A stretch of DNA of 64,000 nucleotides, from positions 2,852,001-2,916,000 of the forward strand of contig CBDEUQ010000003.1 of NCBI GenBank assembly GCA_965243325.1, written 5' to 3'. Under the pieces are notes generated by a model, which saw only the letters and a list, made by a program, of their open reading frames with translations, was not told the origin of the DNA and did no database searches. The position numbers and the translations under genes were made by a program. This document shows positions 56,622-64,000 of this stretch, one piece after another (positions within the stretch are counted from its first letter, which is position 1; each line of letters begins with the position of its first letter). The stretch comes from JANQOH01 sp965243325 (lineage in GTDB: Bacteria; Pseudomonadota; Alphaproteobacteria; UBA7887).

Positions 56622-58505
56622 ATGTTGGATTCGATCCGCAAGCGGACGGGAAGCCTGGTCGTCAAGGCCCTGCTCGGGCTGCTGGTGATAGCGTTCGCCC
56701 TGTGGGGCGTGGGTGACATCTTCCAGGGCCCACAGGATCAGGCGGTCGCCGACGTCGGCGGCGTCGGCATCCACGCCTCCGCCCTGCAGGCCGAATACAC
56801 GACGATGGTGGAGAATTTTCGCCGGCGGTTCGGATTCGACGCCGAGCAGGCGCGCGCCCTCGGCGCCCTGGACGGCGCCCTCGATCGTCTGGTGACCCGC
56901 GAGGTGGTGCGCCAGGAGGCCGCGACGATCGGCATCGGCGCATCCGACGAAGACGTGCTGCGCGCGATCGAGGACAACGACGCCTTTCACAACGTGGCGG
57001 GCCGCTTCGACAAGGCGATCTACACCGGGCTCCTCTATCGGAACCGGCTCACTCCCGAAGCGTACGAGGACACCGTGCGCCGGGATATCAGGCGCGCCCA
57101 GCTCGTCGACAGCCTCGCCGTCGGCGCGGCGCCGCCGGAGGTGATGGTCCGCCATTTGCTGCGCCACGAGGAGCAGGAACGCACGGTGGAGGCGGTGACC
57201 GTGTCCGCCGACTCGCTGAGCCCGCCCGACCCGGACGAGACGACGCTGCAGGCGTATTTCACCGCGCATCGGGACTCCTACATGTCGCCCGAATACCGGC
57301 GCATCGCGGCTGTGATCATCCGCCCGGCGGATCTGCTCGAGGCCGTCGACGTGTCCGAGGAGGACGTCCGCGCCGAGTACGACGACCGCATCGACGAGTT
57401 CTTCACGCCGACCCGGCGTGCGGTCGACCAGATGACGTTCGACGATCGCGAAGGGGCTGAATCGGCGGCGGCACGTTTCGCTTTGGGCGAGGACTTCTAC
57501 GCCCTCGGCGCCGAGCTTCTCGACCTCACGCAGGCCGACATGGACCGGGGCGTGCTGGCTGCCGGCGACTTCGTTTCCGAAGCGCTCGGCGCCGCCGCGT
57601 TCGCCGTCGCGGTGGGCGAGTCCACCGCGCCGGTCGAAACGCCGTTCGGCTGGGCCATCGCGCGCGTGCGCGAGGAGATACCCGGCGAGAATCGCGATTT
57701 CGAGTCGGTTGCCGACACGCTCCGTTTCGAGCGCAGGATCGCCCTCGCCCAGAACGTGGCGATCGACCTCGGCGACGAGTTCGAGGACGAGCGTGCGGGC
57801 GGGGCGACCCTCGAGGAAGCGGCGCGCGCCGTCGGCGTCACGGTAAGCGCCATCGGTCCGATCGACCGGCAGGGACGTCTCGGATTCGATGCCGCCGACG
57901 GTGCGCCGCCCGTGGTCGACTTTCTCAACCGCGCCTTCGCCGCGGCGGCCGGCGAGGAGAGCGCCCTGCACGACACCGACGACGGGACCTACTACGCGTT
58001 CCGCGTCGATGCCGTGACGCCGCCGGGCGAAAAACCGCTCGATGCGGTTCGCGGCGAGGCGGTCGCCGACTGGCGGGCGAACTGGCGGCGGGAGCGGGCG
58101 GTCGAACGCGCAACGACGATCGCGGAGCGGCTGCGCGCCGGCGAACCGGCCGCCGCCGTCGCCTCCGAGACCGGCGCCGCCATGCTTGTGGCCGGCCCCT
58201 TTCGCCGCGACGCGCTAACGGCCGGGGACGGCCTCGGCCAGGCGTTCGTCCGCGCGGTGTTCGCGCTCGAGCCGGACGCCGTCAGCGATCCGGTCGTCGA
58301 GGGCGGGCGCGTGCACGTTGCGCGCCTGCTCGAGATCGTCGATGTCGCCGACGAGGACGCGGACCAGGATGCCGGCCAGCGGATCGCCGAGCGGCTTCTC
58401 GCCGCTTACGTCGGCGATGTCGTCACCGGCTATACGGACGTTCTCTACCGCAAGCACGACGTGGTCGTGAACCGCGCCGCGATCCAGCGCTACTTCGAAA
58501 ACTGA
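56622..58505 (+). CDS. ppiD: PpiD-like membrane-anchored periplasmic foldase (SurA_N/parvulin family)
   Basis: 627 residues. One N-terminal membrane helix (VVKALLGLLVIAFALWGVGD) anchors a large periplasmic part: a SurA_N-like helical domain (about 40-175), a parvulin-like segment (about 260-370, with FGWAIARVREEIPGE), and a helical C-terminus. PpiD sits at the Sec translocon and helps outer-membrane proteins fold. As in other alphaproteobacterial PpiD proteins the isomerase site is weakly conserved, so chaperone action may be the main role. Monocistronic. Confidence 0.9.
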   Translation: MLDSIRKRTGSLVVKALLGLLVIAFALWGVGDIFQGPQDQAVADVGGVGIHASALQAEYTTMVENFRRRFGFDAEQARALGALDGALDRLVTREVVRQEAATIGIGASDEDVLRAIEDNDAFHNVAGRFDKAIYTGLLYRNRLTPEAYEDTVRRDIRRAQLVDSLAVGAAPPEVMVRHLLRHEEQERTVEAVTVSADSLSPPDPDETTLQAYFTAHRDSYMSPEYRRIAAVIIRPADLLEAVDVSEEDVRAEYDDRIDEFFTPTRRAVDQMTFDDREGAESAAARFALGEDFYALGAELLDLTQADMDRGVLAAGDFVSEALGAAAFAVAVGESTAPVETPFGWAIARVREEIPGENRDFESVADTLRFERRIALAQNVAIDLGDEFEDERAGGATLEEAARAVGVTVSAIGPIDRQGRLGFDAADGAPPVVDFLNRAFAAAAGEESALHDTDDGTYYAFRVDAVTPPGEKPLDAVRGEAVADWRANWRRERAVERATTIAERLRAGEPAAAVASETGAAMLVAGPFRRDALTAGDGLGQAFVRAVFALEPDAVSDPVVEGGRVHVARLLEIVDVADEDADQDAGQRIAERLLAAYVGDVVTGYTDVLYRKHDVVVNRAAIQRYFEN

Positions 58506-58526
58506 CGCCGCGCGGGCGGGCGGCGG

Positions 58527-58907
58527 CTACGCCTCGCGGTCGCGCGCCGAGGGCTGCGGCGGGTCCGAAAGCAGGGCGCTGAACGCCGCCATCTGGCCAC
58601 GCACGCTGTCGACGGCGGTCTGCTCCATCGCGTCGTAGCGGCAGAGGACCTCGCGGCCGAGCGCCGTCACCCGCGCGCCGCCGCCGCCCCTGCCGCCCGG
58701 GGCCGCCTCCACCACCGGGGTGCGGAAGCAGCGGTTCATCGTGTCGACGAGAAGCCAGGCGCGCCGGTACGACATGCCGAGCCGGCGGGCGGCCGCCGAA
58801 ATCGAGCCGGTCTCGGCGATCGCGTGCATCAGGGCGATCTTGCCGGGGCCGACCGCGATCTCCGGTCCGAAAAGGATGCGCAGACGCAGCTTCCTCGCGC
58901 CGGCCAT
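58527..58907 (-). CDS. ModE-like winged-helix regulator lacking molybdate-binding domain
   Basis: 126 residues with the N-terminal LysR-like helix-turn-helix of ModE (ALMHAIAETGSISAAARRLGMSYRRAWLLVDTMN). The C-terminal molybdate-binding (MOP) domains of full ModE (about 260 residues) are absent; only a Gly-rich hinge (PGGRGGGGARV) and a short helix follow. Such short forms are common in alphaproteobacteria and may sense nothing or use a partner. Converges on ppiD with 21 bases between. Co-directional with the small exported protein just upstream. Confidence 0.87.
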   Translation of the reverse strand: MAGARKLRLRILFGPEIAVGPGKIALMHAIAETGSISAAARRLGMSYRRAWLLVDTMNRCFRTPVVEAAPGGRGGGGARVTALGREVLCRYDAMEQTAVDSVRGQMAAFSALLSDPPQPSARDREA

Positions 58908-58928
58908 GGCGCTCGGCGCGCGCGTCTC

Positions 58929-59207
58929 TCAGGCGGCGCCCGGCGCCGGTTCGACGCAGGCGAAGGTCGCTTCGCGGAAGTTCGGCTCGGCAAGCGATTC
59001 GGCGTCGGCGACCAAGTGCGCGTCGCGGCCGTGCTCGGCGCACAGGTGCTCGGCCTTGGGGCCGATTTCCGCCACCGTGGCCCACGGCCCGTAGCGCAGG
59101 GTGACCGTCTCGCCGTCGTCCTCGAGAATGATTGGCGAAAAGCAGCCCGCGCCGACCTGCATGAGGAGGCCGGCGCCGGCGGCGGCGATCGACTTCGCGA
59201 CGAACAT
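58929..59207 (-). CDS. Small exported protein of unknown function
   Basis: 92 residues starting at ATG 59205-59207 with a strong GGGGAGAG ribosome site. N-terminal hydrophobic stretch SIAAAGAGLLMQVGAGC looks like a signal peptide, possibly with a weak lipobox ending at Cys22. The mature part has a Cys-containing EHLCAEHG segment. No family recognised. Twenty-one bases upstream of the ModE-like gene, so likely co-transcribed with it. Confidence 0.65.
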   Translation of the reverse strand: MFVAKSIAAAGAGLLMQVGAGCFSPIILEDDGETVTLRYGPWATVAEIGPKAEHLCAEHGRDAHLVADAESLAEPNFREATFACVEPAPGAA

Positions 59208-59422
59208 GGCTCTCCCCCGTGCTGCGGGTCCCGACGACGCCGTACTTTGCGCCCAAACGGCCCCCAAGGCCAGCCTCTTTCGATCCCGTGACCGATAGGG
59301 ACGGAAAAGGAGAGGCTGCGACGGAACGGTCACCCACCACGCCGATGCCGGTTCGCTTCTGCGCTGGCTTCGCCGGCGCGGGAGCGATAGCTTGCGCCGC
59401 ACCGCGCACTGGGAAACTGCCG

Positions 59423-60613
59423 ATGACCGTCCGCAACGGCCGCGATTTTCTTGCCATCCCCGGGCCCACCGTCGTGCCCGACGCGGTGCTGAAGGCGATG
59501 CACGCGCCGGCGATCGACATCTACGCCGGTCCGCTGGTGGCGATGACCGACAGCCTGCTCGCCGACCTGCGCACGATCTTCCGCACCGAGGGCCGCGTCT
59601 ACATCTACGCCGCCAATGGCCACGGCGCGTGGGAAGCCGCATTGGTCAACACGCTGTCGCGAGACGACCGCGTGCTGACGCTGGACAGCGGGCGCTTCGC
59701 CGCGGGTTGGGGCGAAATGGCTGCGGCGCTCGGTGTGGCGGTCGAGAGCCTGCCAGGATCGTGGACCCGCGCGGTGGACGCCGACGCGCTCGAAGCCCGC
59801 CTGCGCGCCGACCGCGCGAAGGAGATCGCAGCCGTTCTGGCGGTCCACGTCGATACGGCTTCGGGCGTGGTCAACGACATCCCCGCGATCCGCCGCGCCA
59901 TCGACGCCGCAGGCCATCCGGCGCTGCTGATGGTCGATGCCATCGCCTCGCTCGCCACCATGCCGTTCGAGATGGACGCTTGGGGGGTCGACGTGGCGGT
60001 GAGCGGCTCGCAGAAGGGTCTGATGATGGTGCCCGGGCTGAGCTTCGCCGCCGCCGGGCCCAGGGCGCTGGACGCCCATCGACGAGCCGAGCTGCGCACG
60101 CGCTATTGGGACTGGACGGCGCGCGACGGCGATGCGCACTACATGAGGTATTGCGGCACCCCGCCGGAACATTTGCTGTTCGGGCTGCGTGCGGCAATCG
60201 ACATGCTGTTCGACGAGGGACTGGACGCGGTCTTTCTGCGACATCGTCTGATAGCCGAAGCCGTCCGCCACGCGGTCGCCACGTGGGCCGAACGAGGCGC
60301 GCTGGCGTTCAATGTCGAGAGACCCGAACACCGCGCGAACTCGGTAACCACGGTGCGCCTCGCCGCCGGTCACGATGCCGAGGCGTTGCGGCGCTATTGC
60401 GACGACATGTGCCATGTCGTCCTCGGATTCGGGATTGGCGAGTTGAGCGGTTCGGCGTTCCGTATTGCCCATATGGGCCACGTGAACGCACCGATGATCC
60501 TGGGCACGCTGGGGGCCGTCGAAATCGGCCTTGCCGCGCTTGCCATTCCGCACGGCCGCGGCGGCGTTCAGGCGGCGGTGGACGGCCTCGCCCGCTCCCT
60601 GCCGCCGCGTTGA
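59423..60613 (+). CDS. Class V PLP aminotransferase (alanine-glyoxylate/serine aminotransferase type)
   Basis: 396 residues from ATG 59423 (MTVRNGRDFLAIPGPTVVP). Seen: AIPGPTVVPDAVLKAM, ANGHGAWEAALVNTLSRDD, LLMVDAIASLATMPFEMDAWGVD and the PLP lysine in AVSGSQKGLMMVPGLSF. The glyoxylate aminotransferase group uses serine or alanine as donor; the sequence fits but substrate choice is uncertain. Its stop overlaps the TTG start of the next gene (TTGA). First gene of a catabolic operon reaching the window end. Confidence 0.87.
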   Translation: MTVRNGRDFLAIPGPTVVPDAVLKAMHAPAIDIYAGPLVAMTDSLLADLRTIFRTEGRVYIYAANGHGAWEAALVNTLSRDDRVLTLDSGRFAAGWGEMAAALGVAVESLPGSWTRAVDADALEARLRADRAKEIAAVLAVHVDTASGVVNDIPAIRRAIDAAGHPALLMVDAIASLATMPFEMDAWGVDVAVSGSQKGLMMVPGLSFAAAGPRALDAHRRAELRTRYWDWTARDGDAHYMRYCGTPPEHLLFGLRAAIDMLFDEGLDAVFLRHRLIAEAVRHAVATWAERGALAFNVERPEHRANSVTTVRLAAGHDAEALRRYCDDMCHVVLGFGIGELSGSAFRIAHMGHVNAPMILGTLGAVEIGLAALAIPHGRGGVQAAVDGLARSLPPR

Positions 60614-61479
60614 TCTCTCTTCCCATCCCTGGCGCAGCGGCGCGTCGCGCCGCGCGCTGGATGATCGGTACTCTGCTGAGCTTCACCACCATGGCGGTGG
60701 CGATCCGCGAACTGTCGCCGAATCACGGCGCGTTCTCCATAGTGGCCATGCGCAGCATCGTTGCCCTTGCAGTGCTCGTGCCGGCAGCAGCGGCGCTTGG
60801 AGCAGCGCGGTTGCGCAGCCGCGCCCCAGTCTGGCAGCTGGCGCGCAACCTCGTCCATTTCCTCGGCACGTCGGGCTGGACCTACGGTCTCGGCGCGCTG
60901 CCGCTGGCGACGGTGGTGACTCTCGAGTTCACCATGCCCGCGTGGGCGGCCCTGCTCGCGATCGGCTTCCTCGGCGAACGCATGACACGTGCCCGCGGCA
61001 TCGCCATCGCCGGCGGTATCGTCGGCGTTCTGGTGATTCTGCGCCCGGGTGCGGCGCCTTTCGACGGAGCGGTCCTGATCGTCCTCGGCGCCGCGGCCGC
61101 CTACGCCGGTGCTCACACGATGACCAAGCACTTGACGAGCCGCGACGACATCGTGGCGATCCTGTTCTGGATGTCGCTGATCCAGCTTCCGATCGCGCTC
61201 GTCATGGCCGCCGTCTTCGAGGATCCCCGTCTGCCGGAAGCCGGAGAAGCGCCCTGGATGCTTCTGATCGGGCTGAGCGCGGTGAGCGCCCATTTCTGTC
61301 TGACGCGCGCGCTGGCTGCTGCTGACGCTATCGTCGTCGTGCCGCTCGACTTTCTCCGCCTGCCATTGATCGCGGTCGTTGCCGCGTTGATGTACGGCGA
61401 AAGTCTGGAGATCGAGGTGGCTGCGGGTGCCGCGATCATCGTCGCCAGTCTGTTTTATGCGCTGCGGCATGAACGCTGA
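60610..61479 (+). CDS. EamA/DMT family transporter
   Basis: 289 residues if started at TTG 60610 (overlapping the aminotransferase stop); ATG 60661 would give 272. About ten membrane segments in two EamA repeats (for example LSFTTMAVAIRELSPNHGAF and LATVVTLEFTMPAWAALLAIGFLGERM in the first, IVVVPLDFLRLPLIAVVAALMYGE in the second). Drug/metabolite exporter family; many carry amino acids or solutes out or in. Its 3' end overlaps the MFS gene by 11 bases. Confidence 0.85.
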   Translation: MISLPIPGAAARRAARWMIGTLLSFTTMAVAIRELSPNHGAFSIVAMRSIVALAVLVPAAAALGAARLRSRAPVWQLARNLVHFLGTSGWTYGLGALPLATVVTLEFTMPAWAALLAIGFLGERMTRARGIAIAGGIVGVLVILRPGAAPFDGAVLIVLGAAAAYAGAHTMTKHLTSRDDIVAILFWMSLIQLPIALVMAAVFEDPRLPEAGEAPWMLLIGLSAVSAHFCLTRALAAADAIVVVPLDFLRLPLIAVVAALMYGESLEIEVAAGAAIIVASLFYALRHER

Positions 61480-62701
61480 AAGTCCGTCTTCCGGCGCGCG
61501 CGGCGTCGCCCGCCCGCTCGCCGCAACGGTGCTGGTGCAGGCGATGGTCGCGACCGCCGTGAGCACGGTTCCGGTGCTCGCGCCCGCGTTGGCCGACACC
61601 TATGGCGTCCGTGCAAGCTGGATCGGTTTCTATTCGTCGCTCGCCTTCGCCGGCGGCATCGTCTCCGCGCTGGTCGGCGGCGCGCTCGTTCGCCGCGTCG
61701 GCGCCGTACGGTGCAGCCAGATCGCGCTTCTCGTCGCCGCGACGGCGCTCGCCGCGTCCGCCGGTGCCGCGCTCGCCGGCGTGGCCGCGCTCGCGGTCGT
61801 CGCGGGCATGGGCTACGGCCTCGCGACGCCCGCGGCGAGCCATATTCTTGCCCGCGTGACACCGGCGCACCGCCGCGGCGTCGTGCTGTCGCTCAAGCAA
61901 GCCGCAGTGCCCCTCGGCGGTTTGATCGCGGGATTGGCCGCACCGGCAGCAGCCGTCGCGTTCGGTTGGCGCGCAGCCGTTCTTTGCATCGTTGCCATTG
62001 TGTTTGCCGCCGCCGTCGTCATCGCGCCGTTGCGCGCGCGGCTGGATGCCGACCGCTCGCCGAATTCGCCTTTGTCGATGCGGACGCCGCTGCACGCTGT
62101 TGGTTCCGTGCTGCGAAACCGGGATTTACGGTCGCTGACTGTGGCGGCGTTCTCCTTTGCGGCCATCCAGTCGTCCGTCTTCGCCGTCTTTACGGCGTTC
62201 CTCGTCGAAACCGCTGCCCTTGACCTGCTGCACGCCGGTCAGGCGTTCGCCGCGATGCAGGCGGCGGGCATCGTCTCCCGCATCGTCTTCGGGTGGCTCA
62301 GCGACCGTGTCGTCGGTGCGCGCACTCTGCTGCGCGGGTTCGCGATCGGCATTGCCGCCGTTCTCCTGCTCGCCAGCCGCGTCGATCCGACGTGGTCGTT
62401 CGCCGGGTTGATCGCCCTTGCGGCGTCGGTCGGTTTTGTGGTCGCGGGATGGCCGGGCGTATATCTTGCCGAGATCGTGCGCTCCGTTCCTATGGAACGG
62501 GTGGCGACCGCGACGGGAGGCACCGTCGGTTTCAGTTTCCTCGGCGTGGTCGTCGGCCCCGCCTCGTTCAGCGTCGTCGTAGCGATCAGCGGTTCCTACG
62601 GTCCGGCGTTCCTGGCGTTCGCCGCTTTCTCGGCTCTCGTCGGCACTGTCCTGTGGCGCGCTGGACCGCGTCGAAATCCCCTGTCGCCGGCAGCGCGGTG
62701 A
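61469..62701 (+). CDS. MFS transporter
   Basis: 410 residues from ATG 61469 (MNAESPSSGARGVARP), with 12 predicted membrane segments in two halves. Seen: a first helix ATVLVQAMVATAVSTVPVLAP, the loop 2-3 region GALVRRVGAVRCSQI, and GWLSDRVVGARTLLRGF in the second half (the MFS A-like motif). Resembles CynX/NimT-type permeases in shape. Between an exporter-like EamA gene and a GST gene, it probably imports the compound degraded by this operon. Confidence 0.85.
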   Translation: MNAESPSSGARGVARPLAATVLVQAMVATAVSTVPVLAPALADTYGVRASWIGFYSSLAFAGGIVSALVGGALVRRVGAVRCSQIALLVAATALAASAGAALAGVAALAVVAGMGYGLATPAASHILARVTPAHRRGVVLSLKQAAVPLGGLIAGLAAPAAAVAFGWRAAVLCIVAIVFAAAVVIAPLRARLDADRSPNSPLSMRTPLHAVGSVLRNRDLRSLTVAAFSFAAIQSSVFAVFTAFLVETAALDLLHAGQAFAAMQAAGIVSRIVFGWLSDRVVGARTLLRGFAIGIAAVLLLASRVDPTWSFAGLIALAASVGFVVAGWPGVYLAEIVRSVPMERVATATGGTVGFSFLGVVVGPASFSVVVAISGSYGPAFLAFAAFSALVGTVLWRAGPRRNPLSPAAR

Positions 62702-62753
62702 AGGGATGCCCCATCTTGCCCCCGACCGCGCAGCGGCGATAGGGTGCCGCGCC

Positions 62754-63413
62754 ATGGGCGAGCCGATAGAAGTCTGGGGCATCTCCAGCACGCGCACCAT
62801 GCGGGTGCACTGGCAATTGCGCGAAATGGGGATCGGATATGTCACCCACCCCATCGGCTCGCGCACCGGCGAGACGCAGACGGCAGACTATCTGGCGATG
62901 AATCCGCGTGGCAAGATCCCGACTCTGCGCCACGGCGACCTGGTGCTTACGGAGAGCGCCGCGATCGTTCACTACCTCGCCGAACGCTTCCCGCTGCCCG
63001 ATGGTTTCCTGAATCCGTCGGATCCGGCGACGCGCGCGCGGGTCGCGGAATGGTGCTATTTCGTCATGACTGAGCTCGACGCGCACAGCCTTTACGTGAT
63101 TCGCCGCCACGACGCGCTCAAGCATATCTACGGCGAAGCGCCGCAGGCGGTCGCCGCGGCTGAGGAGTATTTTCTCAAGCACCTGCGCGCAATGAGCCCG
63201 CGCGTCGTTGAGGCGGCGCCCTATCTCATGGGTGCGTTCAGCACCGCCGACATCGTGCTGACGACGTGCCTCGACTGGGCGGAGATGTACGGGATCGCCC
63301 TGCCCCCGGCGTTTGCCGCCTACCGGACGCGCGTCGCCGAGCGACCGGTCTATCGCGAGACCATGCGCTTCAACTACCCGGATCTGTCGTTTTCCTTCCC
63401 GGGAGAGGCGTGA
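62754..63413 (+). CDS. Glutathione S-transferase family protein
   Basis: 219 residues from ATG 62754 (MGEPIEVWGISSTRTMRVHW); an ATG at 62706 in frame is possible but adds 16 residues with no domain. N-terminal thioredoxin-like domain with Ser-rich start, GKIPTLRHGDLVLTESAAIVHYLAERF (glutathione site, cis-Pro and Glu-Ser) and an all-helical C-terminal domain. May act in detoxification, isomerisation or thiolation in the operon. One-base overlap with the CoA-transferase start (TGATG). Confidence 0.88.
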   Translation: MGEPIEVWGISSTRTMRVHWQLREMGIGYVTHPIGSRTGETQTADYLAMNPRGKIPTLRHGDLVLTESAAIVHYLAERFPLPDGFLNPSDPATRARVAEWCYFVMTELDAHSLYVIRRHDALKHIYGEAPQAVAAAEEYFLKHLRAMSPRVVEAAPYLMGAFSTADIVLTTCLDWAEMYGIALPPAFAAYRTRVAERPVYRETMRFNYPDLSFSFPGEA

Positions 63414-64000
63414 TGCCCGGTCCGCTTGACGGATTCCGGGTGCTGGACCTGACGACCATGGTGTCCGGCCCTGTCGCCACGATGATGCTCGCCGATCAGG
63501 GCGCGGACGTAATCAAGATCGAGCCGCCGCAAGGGGAGTTGATGCGCCGCGTCGGTGTCGACCATCTGGGCATGACATCGTCGTTTCTCTGTTGTAACCG
63601 CAGCAAGCGCTCGCTTGCCGTCGACCTGAAATCGGACGATGGACTGGCCATCGTGCACAAGCTCGTCGCCACCACCGATGTTCTGGTGCAGAACTACCGC
63701 CCCGGCGCGATCGAGCGCATGGGCCTCGGCGAAGACGCGGTTCGCTCCATTCGTCGGGATATCGTGTTCGTGTCGATCAGCGGCTTTGGCGAGTCGGGCC
63801 CCTACGCCCACAGGCGCGTCTACGACCCTGTAATTCAGGCGCTGTCGGGCCTTGCCGACATTCAGACCGACCGCGCCACCGGGGAGCCGCGCATGGTGCG
63901 AACGATCGTCCCCGACAAGACCACCTCGGTCACCGCGGCGCAGGCGATCACGGCAGCATTGCTCGCGCGCGAGCGAACGGGGGAAGGACAGCACGTGCGT
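63413..64000 (+). CDS. Type III (CaiB/BaiF family) CoA-transferase, partial
   Basis: First 196 residues, open to the window end. MPGPLDGFRVLDLTTMVSGPVATMMLADQGADVIKIEPP is the usual family N-terminus. The segment VYDPVIQALSGLADIQTD holds the catalytic Asp that forms an acyl anhydride with the substrate. Members transfer CoA between acids such as formyl/oxalyl, carnitine/crotonobetainyl or succinyl donors. Last gene seen of the aminotransferase-transporters-GST operon. Confidence 0.9.
   Translation, partial: MPGPLDGFRVLDLTTMVSGPVATMMLADQGADVIKIEPPQGELMRRVGVDHLGMTSSFLCCNRSKRSLAVDLKSDDGLAIVHKLVATTDVLVQNYRPGAIERMGLGEDAVRSIRRDIVFVSISGFGESGPYAHRRVYDPVIQALSGLADIQTDRATGEPRMVRTIVPDKTTSVTAAQAITAALLARERTGEGQHVR

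Overview
The window is 64 kb of very GC-rich, densely packed bacterial chromosome, almost certainly from an alphaproteobacterium (Rhodospirillales-like or a related unclassified lineage). The evidence is gene order and lineage-typical families: gyrA-coaD-ppi-queA-tgt, rpiB-glyA-nrdR-ribD-ribE-ribB-ribH-nusB-thiL, tpiA-secG-pyrG-kdsA-eno-ftsB, a MucR/Ros regulator, a CBP3-type ubiquinol-cytochrome c chaperone beside a YceD/DUF177 protein, and a K+-independent membrane pyrophosphatase. Many starts are GTG or TTG, and stop/start overlaps of 1-14 bases are common, so most genes sit in translationally coupled operons.

Layout. 1-4.7 kb (minus): a partial glutamine amidotransferase and a Gld-like ABC export cassette (ATPase, permease, GldG-type protein, DUF4340 protein). 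4.8-12 kb: a secreted AHL-lactonase-like metallo-hydrolase, a 113-base-period intergenic repeat, then an accessory catabolic block (FAD/GcvT demethylating oxidoreductase, DmdA-like GcvT protein, quinone-oxidoreductase-like MDR), a decayed FitA-type antitoxin and a Tat-exported intradiol dioxygenase. 12.2-18.3 kb (minus): tRNA-Lys and the gyrA-to-tgt housekeeping operon. 18.5-24.4 kb: an (R)-amine-transaminase-like enzyme, a fluoroacetate-dehalogenase-like hydrolase, the DUF177/chaperone pair divergent from bamE, an acyl-CoA ligase and a second class IV aminotransferase. 24.5-33.6 kb (minus): hppA, then the long riboflavin/one-carbon operon.

33.8-37 kb: mucR with a recognisable promoter, an acyl-CoA carboxylase beta subunit coupled to a PhyH dioxygenase, and tRNA-Glu. 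37-45.5 kb is accessory: a VOC protein, two small exported proteins (one DUF3299), TRAP small and large permeases without a binding protein, an NYN nuclease, a DUF1501/DUF1800 exported pair and a PIN/Phd toxin-antitoxin module. 45.8-51.1 kb: an ABC six-TM protein with no ATPase domain, a group II intron with its reverse transcriptase inserted between that gene and a divergent TetR gene, a small membrane protein and a Rieske oxygenase whose 3' end overlaps ftsB. 51-56.5 kb (minus): the ftsB-eno-kdsA-pyrG-secG-tpiA cluster. 56.6-58.5 kb: PpiD. 58.5-64 kb: a DNA-binding-only ModE-like regulator, a small exported protein, and a tightly coupled catabolic operon (class V aminotransferase, EamA and MFS transporters, GST, type III CoA-transferase running off the end).

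No CRISPR array, prophage, rRNA or obvious large novel defence island was found. The most interesting items are the altered catalytic triad in intron domain V, the dehalogenase/(R)-transaminase neighbours, the RibB protein with a GTP cyclohydrolase II-like domain lacking zinc cysteines, the GcvT/DmdA-like demethylation cluster, the DUF1501/DUF1800 pair and the start-less antitoxin remnant.
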